DNA from: Omphiscola glabra
Lineage: Eukaryota > Mollusca > Gastropoda > Lymnaeidae
DNA: 64,000 nt
Direction of reading: 5' to 3'
NCBI GenBank assembly: GCA_964017045.1
Contig: OZ024802.1
Span: forward strand, 30,776,793-30,840,792
Both the position numbers and the translations under genes were made by a program. Of the stretch, positions 22,761 through 34,098 are shown piece by piece. The notes beneath the pieces were generated by a model. It ran no database searches. It worked only from the letters and a program-made list of their open reading frames with translations, and was not told the origin of the DNA. How positions within the stretch are numbered: position 1 is the first letter of the stretch; the number at the start of each line of letters is the position of its first letter.

Positions 22761-24545
22761 TTCGAGGATCATCATTCCATTTAGGTCACACGAACTATGA
22801 CAGAAAGGCGCAGTTGTCTTTTTTTAATACTGTGACGTCATTGGTCTCACCGAGTCTAAAATTATGACATTTGATAACACACAGATGACATTGCCACGAC
22901 GATATTATTTACCAAGATAAAAACTTAAAATGGCTGTACATAAACATGACGCTGAGGGCGAAAAAAAAATAACAATTTCATGCCAATTTTCTAAGGCACT
23001 TAACATTAAGAACGGCAACTTGGCATTTTATTTTTGTTATTGAATGATCACGTGACATCCCCTGCCAGCGCAGCAGAAGTTTGCATCTTGACCAAGTTTA
23101 AAGCACAATAATCCCCGCAGCTCCATCTTGAAATTAAGCTCTTCGAATACCCCCCCCCCCCAACCCCGGAATGCCCCTCATCGTTCACTTCAAGTCCTTT
23201 CAAATGTTGAAATTAAACTTGCCTGCGTCCCGCGAGATGGCGCCCACTGAAGATTGGCATATAGACAGAATCGATGCCACGTGCTTGTAGATTCTTTTCT
23301 TAAGTTCTTCGTAGTATTTATCTAGTTGTGTAGTTACATGCCCGTCAAAAAAAAAAAAATTGGCACGAATTATTAGTTAAGTGGCTCTTTATGGAGAACT
23401 TACCCCACTCTTGATGACTTAATTTTTAAAATATCAGTTTATATTTTGTTATAAATTCAAATGAGCGTTGACCTGCTATCAACAAACTTCCTTTCTTGCC
23501 GTATTCGCCAAACATTATGTGTGGGGAGGAAGGGGCGGGGGCGCAGAGGGGGCAGGCCAAACCGGACAGAAATTTTTTTCTATTTATATGACGGGAAAGG
23601 GGGGGGGGGGGCGACATTGTCGGAAAACTACAGAGGGATTTTTTTCCGTGGAAGAGGGCGGTACAATACTCGGTAATAATTGGTGGACTGCATTCAAGTT
23701 GTGTAAATGAAACATTGTTTCTCAATTTCCCTGTATTTCTTCTTTATTATTCCTTAGATTTCATGTATATCTACATATTTTGGTCCGTTAAGATTCTCTA
23801 CCTTTTTTTTCAAAGCACCAATATTTATATTCTTTCACTTCCTGTGATCCTACTTCCTGCAAAAAAACCCAGAAAAATATCTAAAGTTTTTTTACTGTGA
23901 TCTGATACTTGTTATACTTCTTTTGTCTTGTTTTCTGATGAAAGCTCTAAGCCGAAACGTTAAAATCGTTTGTCCTGTCTATGAATTCAAGTTTAGCATA
24001 CTTTGTTCTTATATATCAAAATGCTCGGCTCACACTAGCCTTAGTTACGCCCTGGGGAAGGAGGAGTAGTAGTTAAGGCCCATACTTTAAGACTGAGTTT
24101 TTGTCATGATTGTAACACAATGTTCGTAAAAAGGTGGTTGAAACTAACGGTGTCAGAACATAGGGCCACGAGCGTGTGGTGATTTATTAACAGGTACTTG
24201 GGTGATGTGCGGGGGGGGGGGGGGAAGAGCCTGGATAATGTTGAACCGTGAATTATGTTCCCCCTCACATTGGGGTGGGGTATGGGGGGTGAAAACGACA
24301 GTTGCCCACACCATCAGTCTGATTCCACCGCCACTGATTGGGTCCATTCACCTCAACTAGAAAATTCCCCTCGTGCAGCTGTAACGAGTTGGCGATTCTG
24401 TGACTGATTGAGTGGAACTGAACCGCCGTGGTTGAAAGAGTGTGGCGTGCAGGCGTGTGTGAAGTGCGGGCGTGTAGGGGGGAAGGAGTGTGGGAGTGTA
24501 GGAGATTTAAAGTAAATTAAAGTATATAAAGTAAATCAAATTAAC
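22761..24545. other. mostly unique spacer
   Basis: Holds TGACGTCA (22833), TCACGTGA (about 23047), poly-C (23150-23161), poly-G (23588-23602, 24210-24224) and the dispersed motif at 23935. No gene recognised; the short frames here are low-complexity or run through G-rich sequence. Confidence 0.5.
23935..24010 (+). mobile_element. dispersed CTGATGA…CCGAAACG element, copy 1
   Basis: Contains CTGATGAAAGCTCTAAGCCG directly followed by AAACGTT, then TCGTTTGTCCTGTCT and a CAAG…TTTGTTCT tail. The same order of blocks occurs at 28764, and a related core is on the minus strand at 45281. It resembles motifs near the ends of Penelope-like or other retroelements in many animals; the assignment is inference. 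Confidence 0.45.
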
Positions 24546-25700
24546 ATCACTCCTATAAGCTAGCGAGACGTGGACAGTGTCCAGCAGACGTGAACAAATC
24601 AACCATCACCGCCTACGCTGTCTTCGCAAAACATTGCGGCACAAGGTGGTTGGACAACGCCTCTGATGCAGAGGTCCTTCAACAGGTTGACCTTGTCGGC
24701 ATCCACACGCTCCTACAAAAAGGGCAAGCCAGACGGGCAGGGCATGTTGCAAGAACGCCAGACAGGCAGGGCACGTTGCAAGGACGCCAGACGGGCAGGG
24801 CACGTTGCACGAACGCCAGACGGGCAGGGCACGTTGCAAGGACGCCAGACGGGCTGGGCACGTTGCACGAACGCCAGAAGGGCAGGGCACGTTGCAAGGA
24901 CGCCAGACGGGCAGGGCACGTTGCACGAACGCCAGACGGGCAGGGCACGTTGCAAGGACGCCAGACGGACAGGGCACGTTGCACGAACGCCAGACGGGCA
25001 GGGCACGTTGCAAGGACGCCAGACGGGCAGGGCACGTTGCACGAACGCCAGACGGGCAGGGCACGTTGCAAGGACGCCAGACGGGCAGGGCACGTTGCAC
25101 GAACGCCAGACGGGCAGGGCACGTTGCAAGGACGCCAGACGGGCAGGGCACGTTGCAAGGACGCCAGACGGGCAGGGCATGTTGCAAGAACGCCAGACGG
25201 GCAGGGCACGTTGCAAGGACGCCAGACGGGCAGGGCACGTTGCAAGGACGCCAGACGGGCAGGGCATGTTGCAAGAACGCCAAAATAATAGATTTCCTAA
25301 ACGAAATGGGCGGTGAGCTCTCCAGTGGGAAGCGCTCGGTTGGTTGGCAGAAAAAGTCGCTTTAAGGACTGCCCAAAAGCTTCTCTTAACTCCGTGGACA
25401 TTGACCTGAATTCGTGGGGGACGCTCCGGACCGTATTAGCTGGCGTGGCAGGCTCACGTTTAGGGCGGCACAATCCTCAGAAATAAAAGCGCCGCTCACG
25501 CCCCAAGGAAAGCGCACTGCAAGGAAAAATCAGAGTCGACTCCAAATCCGACGAGCACACCAAAATCAACGCGTGTCCCACGTACGGGAAGGCTTTCCGG
25601 GCACAAATACGTCTGGAAAGCCGCCTGCGTACTCACCGTTGAATGTAGCCTTGGTCGAACAAGACAGGAGTGTGGGGAGCGTAGGTTGATTGATGGGGGC
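24546..25700 (+). mobile_element. LINE reverse-transcriptase C-terminal fragment with internal minisatellite
   Basis: Degenerate coding sequence of the C-terminal part of a non-LTR retrotransposon ORF2. Translation near 24557 gives SETWTVSSRREQINHHRLRC, matching the well-known CETWTVYSRH…LRCLR motif after the RT domain. The HTLLQK…AGHVAR…PD segment follows, but its AGHVARTPD piece is tandemly multiplied (24728-25282). After the array come GGELSSGKRSVGWQKKS (expected YGELSSGKRSVGGQKK), then RISWRGR…AQSSEIK and the basic tail. Several frame changes and stops are present, so it is dead. Its sister at 34760-35290 (minus) has no expansion. Clade is uncertain (RTE- or Ingi-like). The RT core and endonuclease are absent. 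Confidence 0.85.
24728..25282. repeat. 29-bp minisatellite inside LINE ORF, ~19 copies
   Basis: Unit GCCAGACGGGCAGGGCACGT plus TGCAAGGAC. The unit equals the codons for R-R-A-G-H-V-A-R-T-P of the host LINE. 29 is not a multiple of 3, so three units make a 29-residue period and all frames stay open. Two unit types, GCAAGGACG and GCACGAACG, alternate about six times, then the order becomes A-A-C (C = GCAAGAACG) twice at the right end. Confidence 0.97.
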
Positions 25701-26139
25701 GAGGGCCTAGGGGGTCATTGGGTGAGTGAAGCAGGGCCGCATCCGCAGAGGTGAGATAAGGAAGCATTAACAGGATATTTGTATTTCTTTTAAATTATGA
25801 ATATTTTAAATGTTCGCTGTTGTTTGTGTGTTTTTATGGGGTGGGGATGGGAAGTATAATTTATTTTTTTGTATGTTAAAATTTTTAGACAAACTCAGAC
25901 AAATTTAGACCAAATTGTTCAGCTAATCAGCAAGGGGGGGGGGGGGGTTGTAACAGATAGGGGAGAAACGTGAGACCGAGTGGCCATCTTGGGATGTCAG
26001 ATTCACAGGAGCTGGAGAGATGGCAGATCAGAGACCTCAGAATCGAAAAATAGTTTGTTCAACCTAGGCTGGAAAAGGGGGTGGGGGGCACGTTCATAAA
26101 TCTTTATTAGCGGCACCCTCTCCCACACCCCCCAGGCAC
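25701..26139. other. unique spacer with poly-G run
   Basis: Poly-G at about 25936-25947; AT-rich stretch around 25780-25920. No gene recognised. Confidence 0.5.
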
Positions 26140-26318
26140 TGTCAGAATGAACAGAAATCTAGACTTTGTGTGTTCAGAGAACAAAGACACCCCCCCCCCA
26201 TGCCATGTCAGAATGAACAGAAATTTAGACTTTGTGTGTTTAGAGAACAAAGACACCCACCCCCCAGGCCATGTCAGAATAAACAGAAATTTAGACTTTG
26301 TGTGTTCAGAGAACATAG
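26140..26318. repeat. ~65-bp tandem repeat, ~3 copies
   Basis: Each copy holds GTCAGAATGAACAGAAATTT, AGACTTTGTGTGTTCAGAGA and a variable C-run after AAAGACAC. Confidence 0.94.
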
Positions 26319-26379
26319 ATGTAATCTGAGAATGTTCAAGACCGTTAATCCCACACTGACGGCCGAGTGCAGGCGAGAT

Positions 26380-26800
26380 ATGTCAGCATGACCCAGTTGT
26401 GGGCTGATGACCTTGTACGCAGTAGCGTAGCTAGGGTTAGTATTGACCAGGGCGGACCAGGATTTGTGACCCCACGCTTCCACGAAATAAAGTCAGTAGT
26501 TGGCCCAAAGTGCCGCCTCTCCATACAGAGACACCCCCCCCCCCCCCCAATCAGCACCCCCCTTTCCTACGCCACTGCTTGTAGGTCAACGTGACGCAAT
26601 TGTGGACTGCTGAACTTGTGTGTAAGCATGACTCGGGTCTGGATGTGTGACATTTATATAGCCTGATCCAGGTGTGGATGGCTGACCATATATGTCAGCG
26701 TGACCCAGTTGTGGATGACTGACCTTCGATGTCAGCGTGACCTAGCTGTGGACTGCCGACCTTATATATCAACATGACCCATTTGTGGACGGCTATAACT
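26380..26800. repeat. degenerate ~38-bp repeat, split by a MITE
   Basis: The motif TGTCAGCGTGACCCAGTTGT followed by GGATGACTGACCTTAT recurs about 8 times with much divergence. The hAT-like MITE at 26420-26577 interrupts one unit. Confidence 0.85.
26420..26577. mobile_element. hAT-like MITE (CAGTAGCGTAGC termini)
   Basis: Begins CAGTAGCGTAGCTAGGG and ends CCTACGCCACTG, imperfect inverted termini of a common animal hAT MITE type. Flanks CTTGTACG (26412-26419) and CTTGTAGG (26578-26585) match at 7 of 8. No coding capacity; contains a 16-base poly-C run. Confidence 0.75.
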
Positions 26801-26839
26801 ATAACGCAGATGAGGAAGAAAATCTTCATAGCTTAAGGG

Positions 26840-27055
26840 AAACGGTGAAAGAGTAAGTAAGGGGAGGAGAGAGTGGAGAGAGAGGGGGGAAGTTAAAAAA
26901 AGAGCGAGAGGGCTCAGTGGGGGGGGGGGGAGAAGAGAGATAAAGAGGGGGAAAGAAAGGGGGGGGGAGAAAAAGAGAGATATAATAGATAGAGGGAAGA
27001 GAGAGGGGATAGAAAGTGAGAGAGTTTGGGGGGGGGGGAGAAAGTGAAAATACCC
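26840..27055. repeat. polypurine GA-rich tract
   Basis: GAGAGA, GGGGGGAG and AAAGAGAG blocks on the plus strand, with poly-G runs of 8-12. The minus-strand Leu/Pro/Ser frame here is a composition artefact. Confidence 0.85.
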
Positions 27056-27189
27056 ACAGATCAGAGGTGCAAGCGAACTTAACGGAGTAAGAAGGGGGGC
27101 CGCCTCTGACCCATGGTCAGTAATAAACTGATTCATTCTTGTAGGAAACCGGTCTGAAAAGTTCAGTATTATTACCGGAATTTCTCGGT

Positions 27190-27474
27190 TACCGGAACTT
27201 GGATCGAAGGAAATTTCGTCGACAGAAAATTGATCGACAGAAATTTGATCGAACGGAAATTTGGTCGAATCTTTTTTAGAGTTCACACGTTAAAATTTTC
27301 ATCAAATTTCTTTTTGAACGGACTATACTATACAGTAAAACAAAATAATGCGTCCAAAAAGAAATTTGACGCAAAATTTTAACGTGTGAACTAAAAAAAA
27401 GATTCGTTCAAATTTCCGTCGATTAATTTTCCGTCGACGAAATTTCTTTCGATCAAATTTCCGGATACGGAATT
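27190..27474. mobile_element. fold-back MITE with ~130-bp inverted arms
   Basis: Left arm about 27190-27321 and right arm about 27350-27474 are inverted copies of each other (for example TTCACACGTTAAAATTTT against AAAATTTTAACGTGTGAA), separated by a ~28-base AT-rich centre. Within each arm the motif GAAATTTGATCGA or a variant repeats 4-5 times. A half copy of the same family is at 53228-53390. No coding capacity. Superfamily unknown. Confidence 0.85.
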
Positions 27475-27567
27475 TCTCAGATGGCCAGAAACTGGGTCAA
27501 AAAGTCTAATAAGAAAAAAAAAGTATAAACCTGATGCACTTTCATGAAAGAAAAATATCCCGCTACT

Positions 27568-27598
<31 letters not shown>

Positions 27599-27844
27599 AA
27601 GGGGGGAGGTGGGTCCGTTAAGAATGAAGAATGATGACGTCATCAACAACTAATTACATCTAGACCGGTGTGATGGACACAGCAAAATCTGATGTTTAGT
27701 ACTATGTGTATGCAAGCGGTTATTTGACGACAGTGATGTATCTGGGTTCTTCCGAGAACCGACCTTGATGCGGTTTGGGTGGGGAAAAGGTGGGGTGGGG
27801 TGGGGGAGAGGGCACACAGTCAAGTGAAACAGGTTAACAGTTTC
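27475..27844. other. spacer with GT microsatellite
   Basis: GT run at 27568-27592 and TGACGTCA at 27635. G-rich sequence near 27780. Nothing coding recognised. Confidence 0.6.
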
Positions 27845-28614
27845 TAAGGCTCACAGGTTCACAGTTTCTCAGGTACACAGGCTCACAGGCTCACAGGTTC
27901 ACAGGCTCACAGGTTCACAGACTCACAGGCTCAGTGGTTCACAGGCTCACAGGTTCACAGGCTCACAGGTTCACAGGTTCACAGGCTCACAGGTTCACAG
28001 GCTCACAGGTTCACAGGCTCACAGGTTCACAGGCTCACAGGCTCACAGGTTCACAGACTCACAGGTTCACAGGTTCACAGGCTCACAGGCTCACAGGCTC
28101 ACAGGTTCACAGGCTCACAGGTTCACATGTTCACAGGCTCACAGGCTCACAGGTTCACAGGCTCACAGGTTCACAGGCTAACAGGTTCACAGGTTCACAG
28201 GCTCACAGGTTCACAGGTTCACAGGCTCACAGGTTCACAGGATCACAGGTTCACAGGCTCACAGGTTCACAGGTTCACAGACTAACAGGTTCACAGGCTC
28301 ACAGGTTCACAGGTTCACAGGCTCACAGGTTCACAGGTTCACAGGCTCACAGGTTCACATGTTCACAGGCTCACAGGTTCACAGGCTCACAGGCTCACAG
28401 GTTCACAGGCTCACAGGTTCACAGGCTCACAGGCTCACAGGTTCACAGGCTCACAGGTTCACAGGCTCACAGGTTCACAGGTTCACAGGCTCACAGGTTC
28501 ACAGGTTCACAGGCTCACAGGTTCACATGATCACAGGCTCACAGGTTCACAGGTTCACAGGCTCACAGGCTCACAGGTTCACAGGCTAACAGGTTCACAG
28601 GCTCACAGGATCAC
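27845..28614. repeat. 8-bp tandem repeat, ~95 copies
   Basis: Unit TCACAGGY where Y is C or T, about 95 octamers, often arranged as the 16-mer TCACAGGCTCACAGGT. Rare variants are GACTCACA, GGATCACA and GGCTAACA. It encodes a His/Arg/Thr/Gly/Ser/Gln repeat in one frame, which I regard as artefact. Confidence 0.97.
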
Positions 28615-29423
28615 AACCTACATGCCGCTTGTTTGTTTCATTTCTACAGCGGACCAGCGAACAATCAGAGTCAAATAATTTTTTGTAAAATGTAATTCAA
28701 CAAAAACATTAATAACAAATAGACGACATTCTATTTTTTGTTGTTTCTTCATTTGTCCTGTCTGCTGAAGCAGGCGTTTGGCCGAAAAGTTCTTCGTTTA
28801 CTGTCCTGTCTTTCTATTGCAAGCTTCCACGCACCTTGTTCTACTATTTCCTTTACAAAATCATCATTAGCAAATTTAAATTCATATCCGCAACTCCCAG
28901 TGAAGGGAGGCACTTTAAAAGAAGAAGGGAGGGGGGAGCGGATTATGAAGAGACTAGTGAAACTCTTCATGGAGCTGATTAAGAGACTACCTCCTGTTCG
29001 CTAGGTTTGGGGGGGGGGGGGGGTGACATCACCCAGGCTGGCAACAGGAATGCACGCGTGATGCATGAGATGGGGGAAAATTTATCAGCAGCAGAGATGA
29101 GAAAGTTCAACATAATAACGAGGGAGACCCCCCCCCCCACTCACATACACTAAAAACACCTGGCACAGGAGAGGTCGAACGGGATGTCATAAAGATTGGA
29201 AAGAGTTGAAAAGAGTTAGAGAAAGCAGTAAGAGGATGGAAGGCTCGGAAATAAATTGTTAACGGCCTAAGCTCCCCATGGGAGTTGAAAGGGGCAAAGA
29301 AGAAGAAGAAGGAGGAGGAGGCAATGTATCTAGGCGAACTACTAGGAAAACCCTATCATACAAAATACATCACCGTTATGAGTGCATTACTGTGAAATAT
29401 GTACACTAACATTATTAGACCAC
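28615..29423. other. spacer with retroelement scraps
   Basis: Holds the dispersed motif copy at 28764, poly-G at 29008-29024, poly-C near 29131 and a sequence ending GGCAAAGAAGAAGAAG (29294-29320) that looks like the 3' tail of a LINE with a GAA-rich end. No complete element. Confidence 0.45.
28752..28865 (+). mobile_element. dispersed CTGAAG…CCGAAA element, copy 2
   Basis: Contains GCTGAAGCAGGCGTTTGGCC followed by GAAAAGTTCTTCGTTTACTG, TCCTGTCT and a CTTGTTCTAC tail. The block order is as in the copy at 23935. The first core is CTGAAGC rather than CTGATGA. Confidence 0.45.
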
Positions 29424-29782
29424 TGTTGAGTATGGGAGTTCATTAACAATTGTTGCCGACTGAATAGTATATTTGATTACGCGCGGTGTGTTTGAGAGAT
29501 TAATCAGTTAGTGAACGCTCTTCCGCCGTTGGACCTGGTGACGTAGTTTAATGCTTATTATGACGTATTGTCCAGTCTGTATTGTGACGTACGTTCTAGT
29601 CGTGTGTCAGTCGTGAAAGGAACTTTGTGAAAGGAGGTTAAGTTTTACTTCTGTCAGATAGTGAGCCGCGCTATGCGTGCGTATATGGAATTAGCATCCT
29701 GTGAATTTACATTACATATTAAAGTTGTATTTCTTTATGCAAAAGGACTCGAGTTGATTCAGTACTAGTACGACGTATTACA
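29424..29782 (+). mobile_element. possible solo LTR or LTR-like sequence
   Basis: A ~359-bp segment starting TGTTGAGTATGGGAG and ending GACGTATTACA (TG…CA ends), with a TATTAAAG signal near 29710 and four TGACGTA-like CRE half-sites. I found no target duplication, primer-binding site or gag/pol nearby, so this is only a suggestion. Confidence 0.25.
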
Positions 29783-30448
29783 ACGTGGGATAGAACTTGA
29801 TGAATCAACCAATCCAGCAGAAACCGGAGTTTGACTGCTACAATGAGAATACATTATAGTATGAGTGCACTACATGTATATATGCTGGAAAACTTGTCCA
29901 CGAGACGGGCACCAACACAAACCTAACAACTAGGCCGGTTTAGGCCAGCTCCTGTTCTAGCAAGAAGCTATGCCGTTCCCCCTTTAATTCCCCTGCACGG
30001 GCCTTGAGGGGGTTTGGGAGGGGGGGGGTAGGAAGATGACCCACGGACTGATCAATACAAGCCGAAAAAGTTGAGGCGATATTCAGACCCCCGGCCAGCA
30101 GAGCGCGGGGAGAACCAAAAAAAAATTCAGGAGGAAAAACGAAATGGTTTGTGGGTAATTGCACTCGGACGGGAAAATTGGAGAGTTATCCCCCTTACAA
30201 TTACGGCCAGTTCCAAAATTTTTTTTTTTATTTAAAGGGATGCTACTCTATCACAAAGTTACGCTAAAACAAAAATTCTATGGCACTATTATCTTTTCTT
30301 TGTTCTATAATCTTGGTTTTTAAAAGCAGTATTCCAGGGGATCAGTTTGGGTTTTTTGCCTTGCGTGCCCATGATTAAATGAAAGCCGACGTTTTGTTTT
30401 TTTCAAATTCCAGGCTTTGACAAGCTTCATCTATTATTTTATAAAGCG
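29783..30448. other. unique spacer
   Basis: No gene, repeat array or transposon recognised. Contains a poly-T run near 30220. Confidence 0.5.
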
Positions 30449-31105
30449 GACAAGGCACAGGTTTATAACAAGGCAGTTTTATAATAAGACACAGATTTAT
30501 ATAACAAGACATATTTATAACAAGACAGTTTTATAACAAGACAGATTTTTAACAAAAAACTTGTATAGCAAGACACAGATTTATAACAAGACAGATTTAT
30601 AACAAGACAGTTTTATAACAAGACAGATTTATAACAAGACAGATTTATAACAAGACACAGATTAACAAGACAGATTTATAACAAGACAGTTTTATAACAA
30701 GACACAGATTTATAACAAGGCAGATTTATAACAAGACAGTTTTATAACAAGATAGATTTATAACAAGATAGACTTATAACAAGATAGATTTATAACAAGA
30801 CAGTTTTATAACAAGACACAGTTTTATAACAAGACAGATTTATAACAAGACAGTTTTATAACAAGATAGATTTATAAGAAGGCAGTTTTATAACAAGACA
30901 CCGATTAATAACACGACAGATTTATAACAAGACAGTTTTATAACAAGACAGATTTATAACAAGACAGATTTATAACAAGACATATTTATAACAAGACAGA
31001 TTTATAACAAGACATATTTATAACAAGACAGTTTTATAACAAGACAGATTTATACCAAGACAGTTTTATAACAAGACAGTTTTATAACATAGTACAGATT
31101 GAAAT
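30449..31105. repeat. 16-bp tandem repeat, ~40 copies
   Basis: Unit ATAACAAGACAGATTT with CAGTTTT and CACAGATTT length variants (16 or 18 bp). Confidence 0.96.
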
Positions 31106-31147
31106 ATGAGGCATGAGACAGAGGGGGAGGGAGAGAGGGAGACACCA

Positions 31148-31620
31148 AGACACTTTTCTAAACAAGACAGATACCTTTAACAAGACAGACTTCTATACAA
31201 GACAAACTTCTATACCAAGACACCTTTCTATACCAAGACACACTTCTATACCAGGACACATCCGGGGAACCAGTGAGTTACAAGACAGACTTCTATACAA
31301 GACACACTTCTATTCCTAGACACACTTTTATACAAGAAACACTTCTATACAAAGTAAAAAATATTACACCAAGAAAGACACATGTATACCAAGACACATT
31401 TCTTTGTCAAAAAAATACCAAGGTACAGTTTTAGACAATAAAAAGACACATTTCTTGAACAAGACACACATTGATAACAAGACACACTTCGTGAACAAGA
31501 CACACAATGATAGCAAGTCACAGTTCTAGAACAAGACACACATCAATAACAAGACACACTTGTAGAACAATACACACATTTATAACAAGATGCACTTCTA
31601 TACTCAGACACTTGTTTGTT
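31148..31620. repeat. degenerate ~17-bp repeat, ~27 copies
   Basis: Motif AACAAGACACACTTCTAT and relatives. It shares ACAAGACA with the preceding array and is probably an older, more diverged part of the same repeat. Confidence 0.88.
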
Positions 31621-33004
31621 TACAGAAAGACTCCTCTACAAAGCGGCCCGGGCTGCAGCCTGCTTGCTGGGTCTGGCACCGAGGCATTTGTTTAAACCTA
31701 AGATGTAAACATCACCTGCCGGGAGTTAATTGTGGCAAACCCTTTGACTCCTGCTGGTTGTGAGTAGCTGTACTGAATGGGAGGATGTTGTTGAACACTC
31801 TCTGGCCTCCTTTCTTTAGCCCTCCAGTTTTTTGCTCCTTTTCTTACTGTTCTCTTTCCCTTTTCCTCTCTCTCTCTCTCTCTTTATATATCTATCTATT
31901 TATCTATATATAGAGAGAGATATAATCCCTCTCTATATCTCTCTCCATCCATCACTCACACTAACTGTCATTCGCTCTCACTCGCTGTCACTCACTGTCA
32001 CTCTCTCTCTCGCCCTCTCTCTCTCTATCTCTATATATATATAATATTTAATATATTTATATATATAAATACATATATTAAATATATATATATATCCCTC
32101 TGTCTCCCTCTCTCATTCTCACTTTATCCATCATCCATCTATACATCCATCCATCATCTATCCATCATCTATCCATCATCTATCCATCATCTATCCATCA
32201 TCCATCCATCTATCTATTTTATCTCTCGCTAGATCTGCAGATCTCTCTATATCTCTCTCTATCTCTCTATCGCTCCATCTCTTTCTTTCTATATACACAT
32301 ATATATAAGTAACGCTCCCTCTCTCTCAATCTCTCTCTATCTCTCTCTCTCTCTCTCGCTCGCCCTCTGAAAACTGAATGGCCAAATTTGATCTCGATTG
32401 GAAAATACTTGATCTAGGGCTAAAGAAAAGATGCACCGGGTAAAGTCACGTCACTGAACAATCATGCACGACCGTGGCGATCACGTGATCAAATCGTCAC
32501 AACCATGGAAAGACCACGTAAATGTGTCTACTTATGTTTGTACGCCCCGTCGTCCCGGTGAGTTATTTTCTGAGGCATTATGGGTTCGAGGCGGTCGTCT
32601 GCTTGTAATGGGCACGGCCATTACCCGGCATTTTTTTTTTGTGAGGCTGCTCAGAGAGGCCGATAGCTTCCGTTATGTCCCGCAGCTCAGCGGGACGCCG
32701 AATGGGTTCATTTTGGTCCCTTTGTTTAGTGACAATTTTCTCCGTTTCTTATTAGGTTATTGTTTTGTTGTTTTGTTTTACTTTCGCTTTTCTCTGCTCC
32801 TTTTTTTTTTCACTTTCGCTTTTTTCGAGTTCTGTAGCGAGAGATTGTGGCTAAATAGGCAACGGAGTGATACATAAGGGAGACACAGATTGATGTAAGG
32901 GCGGCTCAGTGGCAGGGTGCACGTATGAGTGAGTGGAGTGGGTGGATACGTAAATCAGTGTACGAAGGGAATGGATGGATGGGGAATGGTTCGATGTGGG
33001 ATGA
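31621..33004. other. CT/AT microsatellite spacer
   Basis: CTCTCT and TATATA tracts at about 31866-32100 and 32225-32370, and a CCATCATCTAT tandem run (32140-32215). A plus-strand frame of 137 codons (32464-32877) has a hydrophobic Phe/Leu-rich C-terminal half but no recognisable domain. TCACGTGA lies near 32481. Confidence 0.55.
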
Positions 33005-33345
33005 CTGAATGTGTTGATGGGGGAATGGGTGGATGGAGGAATGGGTGGATGGAGGAATGGGTGGATGGGGGAATGGGTGGATGGGGGAATGGGTGGATGG
33101 AGGAATGGGTGGATGGAGGAATGGGTGGATGGGGGGATGGGGGAATGGGTGGATGGAGGAATGGGTGGATGGAGGAATGGGTGGATGGAGGAATGGGTGG
33201 ATGGAGGAATGGGTGGATGGAGGAATGGGTGGATGGAGGAATGGGTGGATGGAGGAATGGGTGGATGGAGGAATGGGTGGATGGAGGAATGGGTGGATGG
33301 AGGAATGGGTGGATGGAGGAATGGGTGGATGGAGGAATGGGGTGT
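33005..33345. repeat. 16-bp tandem repeat, ~21 copies
   Basis: Unit GGAATGGGTGGATGGA, highly homogeneous, with GGGGGAATGG variants at the left. All three frames on each strand are open across it, giving several overlapping artefact frames. Confidence 0.97.
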
Positions 33346-34098
33346 GAATAAGGTCAATGGAGTTGATCGTGATGGATAGTATCATCAAAGAATGGGCCCC
33401 TGGGGGCCGAGATGTCAAGGACGAATGCATTCCCTAATTATTTCAGAAACTGCACGAGAAGGTAAAGAGGTCGATTTGAGAGGACTTTTTTTTTTAAATG
33501 GCCGTCAGCGTCTGACTCCGAGGCTATGCGAGGGCGTGTTTCTTGGATTGTTCTCTTGTAAATATATAATGACGGCCCTCGTGATCCACGCGTGTTACAC
33601 TCCCGGGTAATGACTCCACAAGTCCCGGTCTCTTCCTTACACTTCCTGTCTAGGGGAAATATCTAGAACGTGTTGAGGTGTTGCAGGGGTGGGGAGTGGG
33701 GAGGAGAAGTGGGGAGTGGAGATGAGAGGGTGTGATAATTAACAGGTAGGTCTTTGAGAAATTGAAATATCTGAGATACTGGGGAGACACTGGGGAGACA
33801 GTTCATTCATATGATGGTCATTTGTAACTCTTATGACATACAGTGCCTTGTTAAGCTATGTGGAGGACCCTAATGCAAGAGCCTCATTATAGCCGGTTAA
33901 TCAGGTTGTGTGTAACCAATGTACGGGAATATAAACAATAAACATAGATCCATTTATAAACCGCTAAGGTTCTGTTCCGACATGTGTACATGAGTACTCA
34001 TCAGTAAACTAGGGGGGGGGGGGGGGGGAAGCTCATGTATGAATCCCAGAATGAAACGAAATAAACGCATTGATGTTCTGAAGTTGATTTGAAAACAA
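33346..34098. other. unique spacer ending in poly-G
   Basis: No gene recognised. Poly-G at 34012-34028. GGGGAGTGGGGAG repeats near 33690-33720. Confidence 0.5.

Noticed and set aside
32464..32877. A 137-codon plus-strand gene with hydrophobic C-terminal half
   Set aside because: No recognisable motif. The hydrophobic part comes from T-rich sequence, and length is within chance expectation for one frame in 64 kb.
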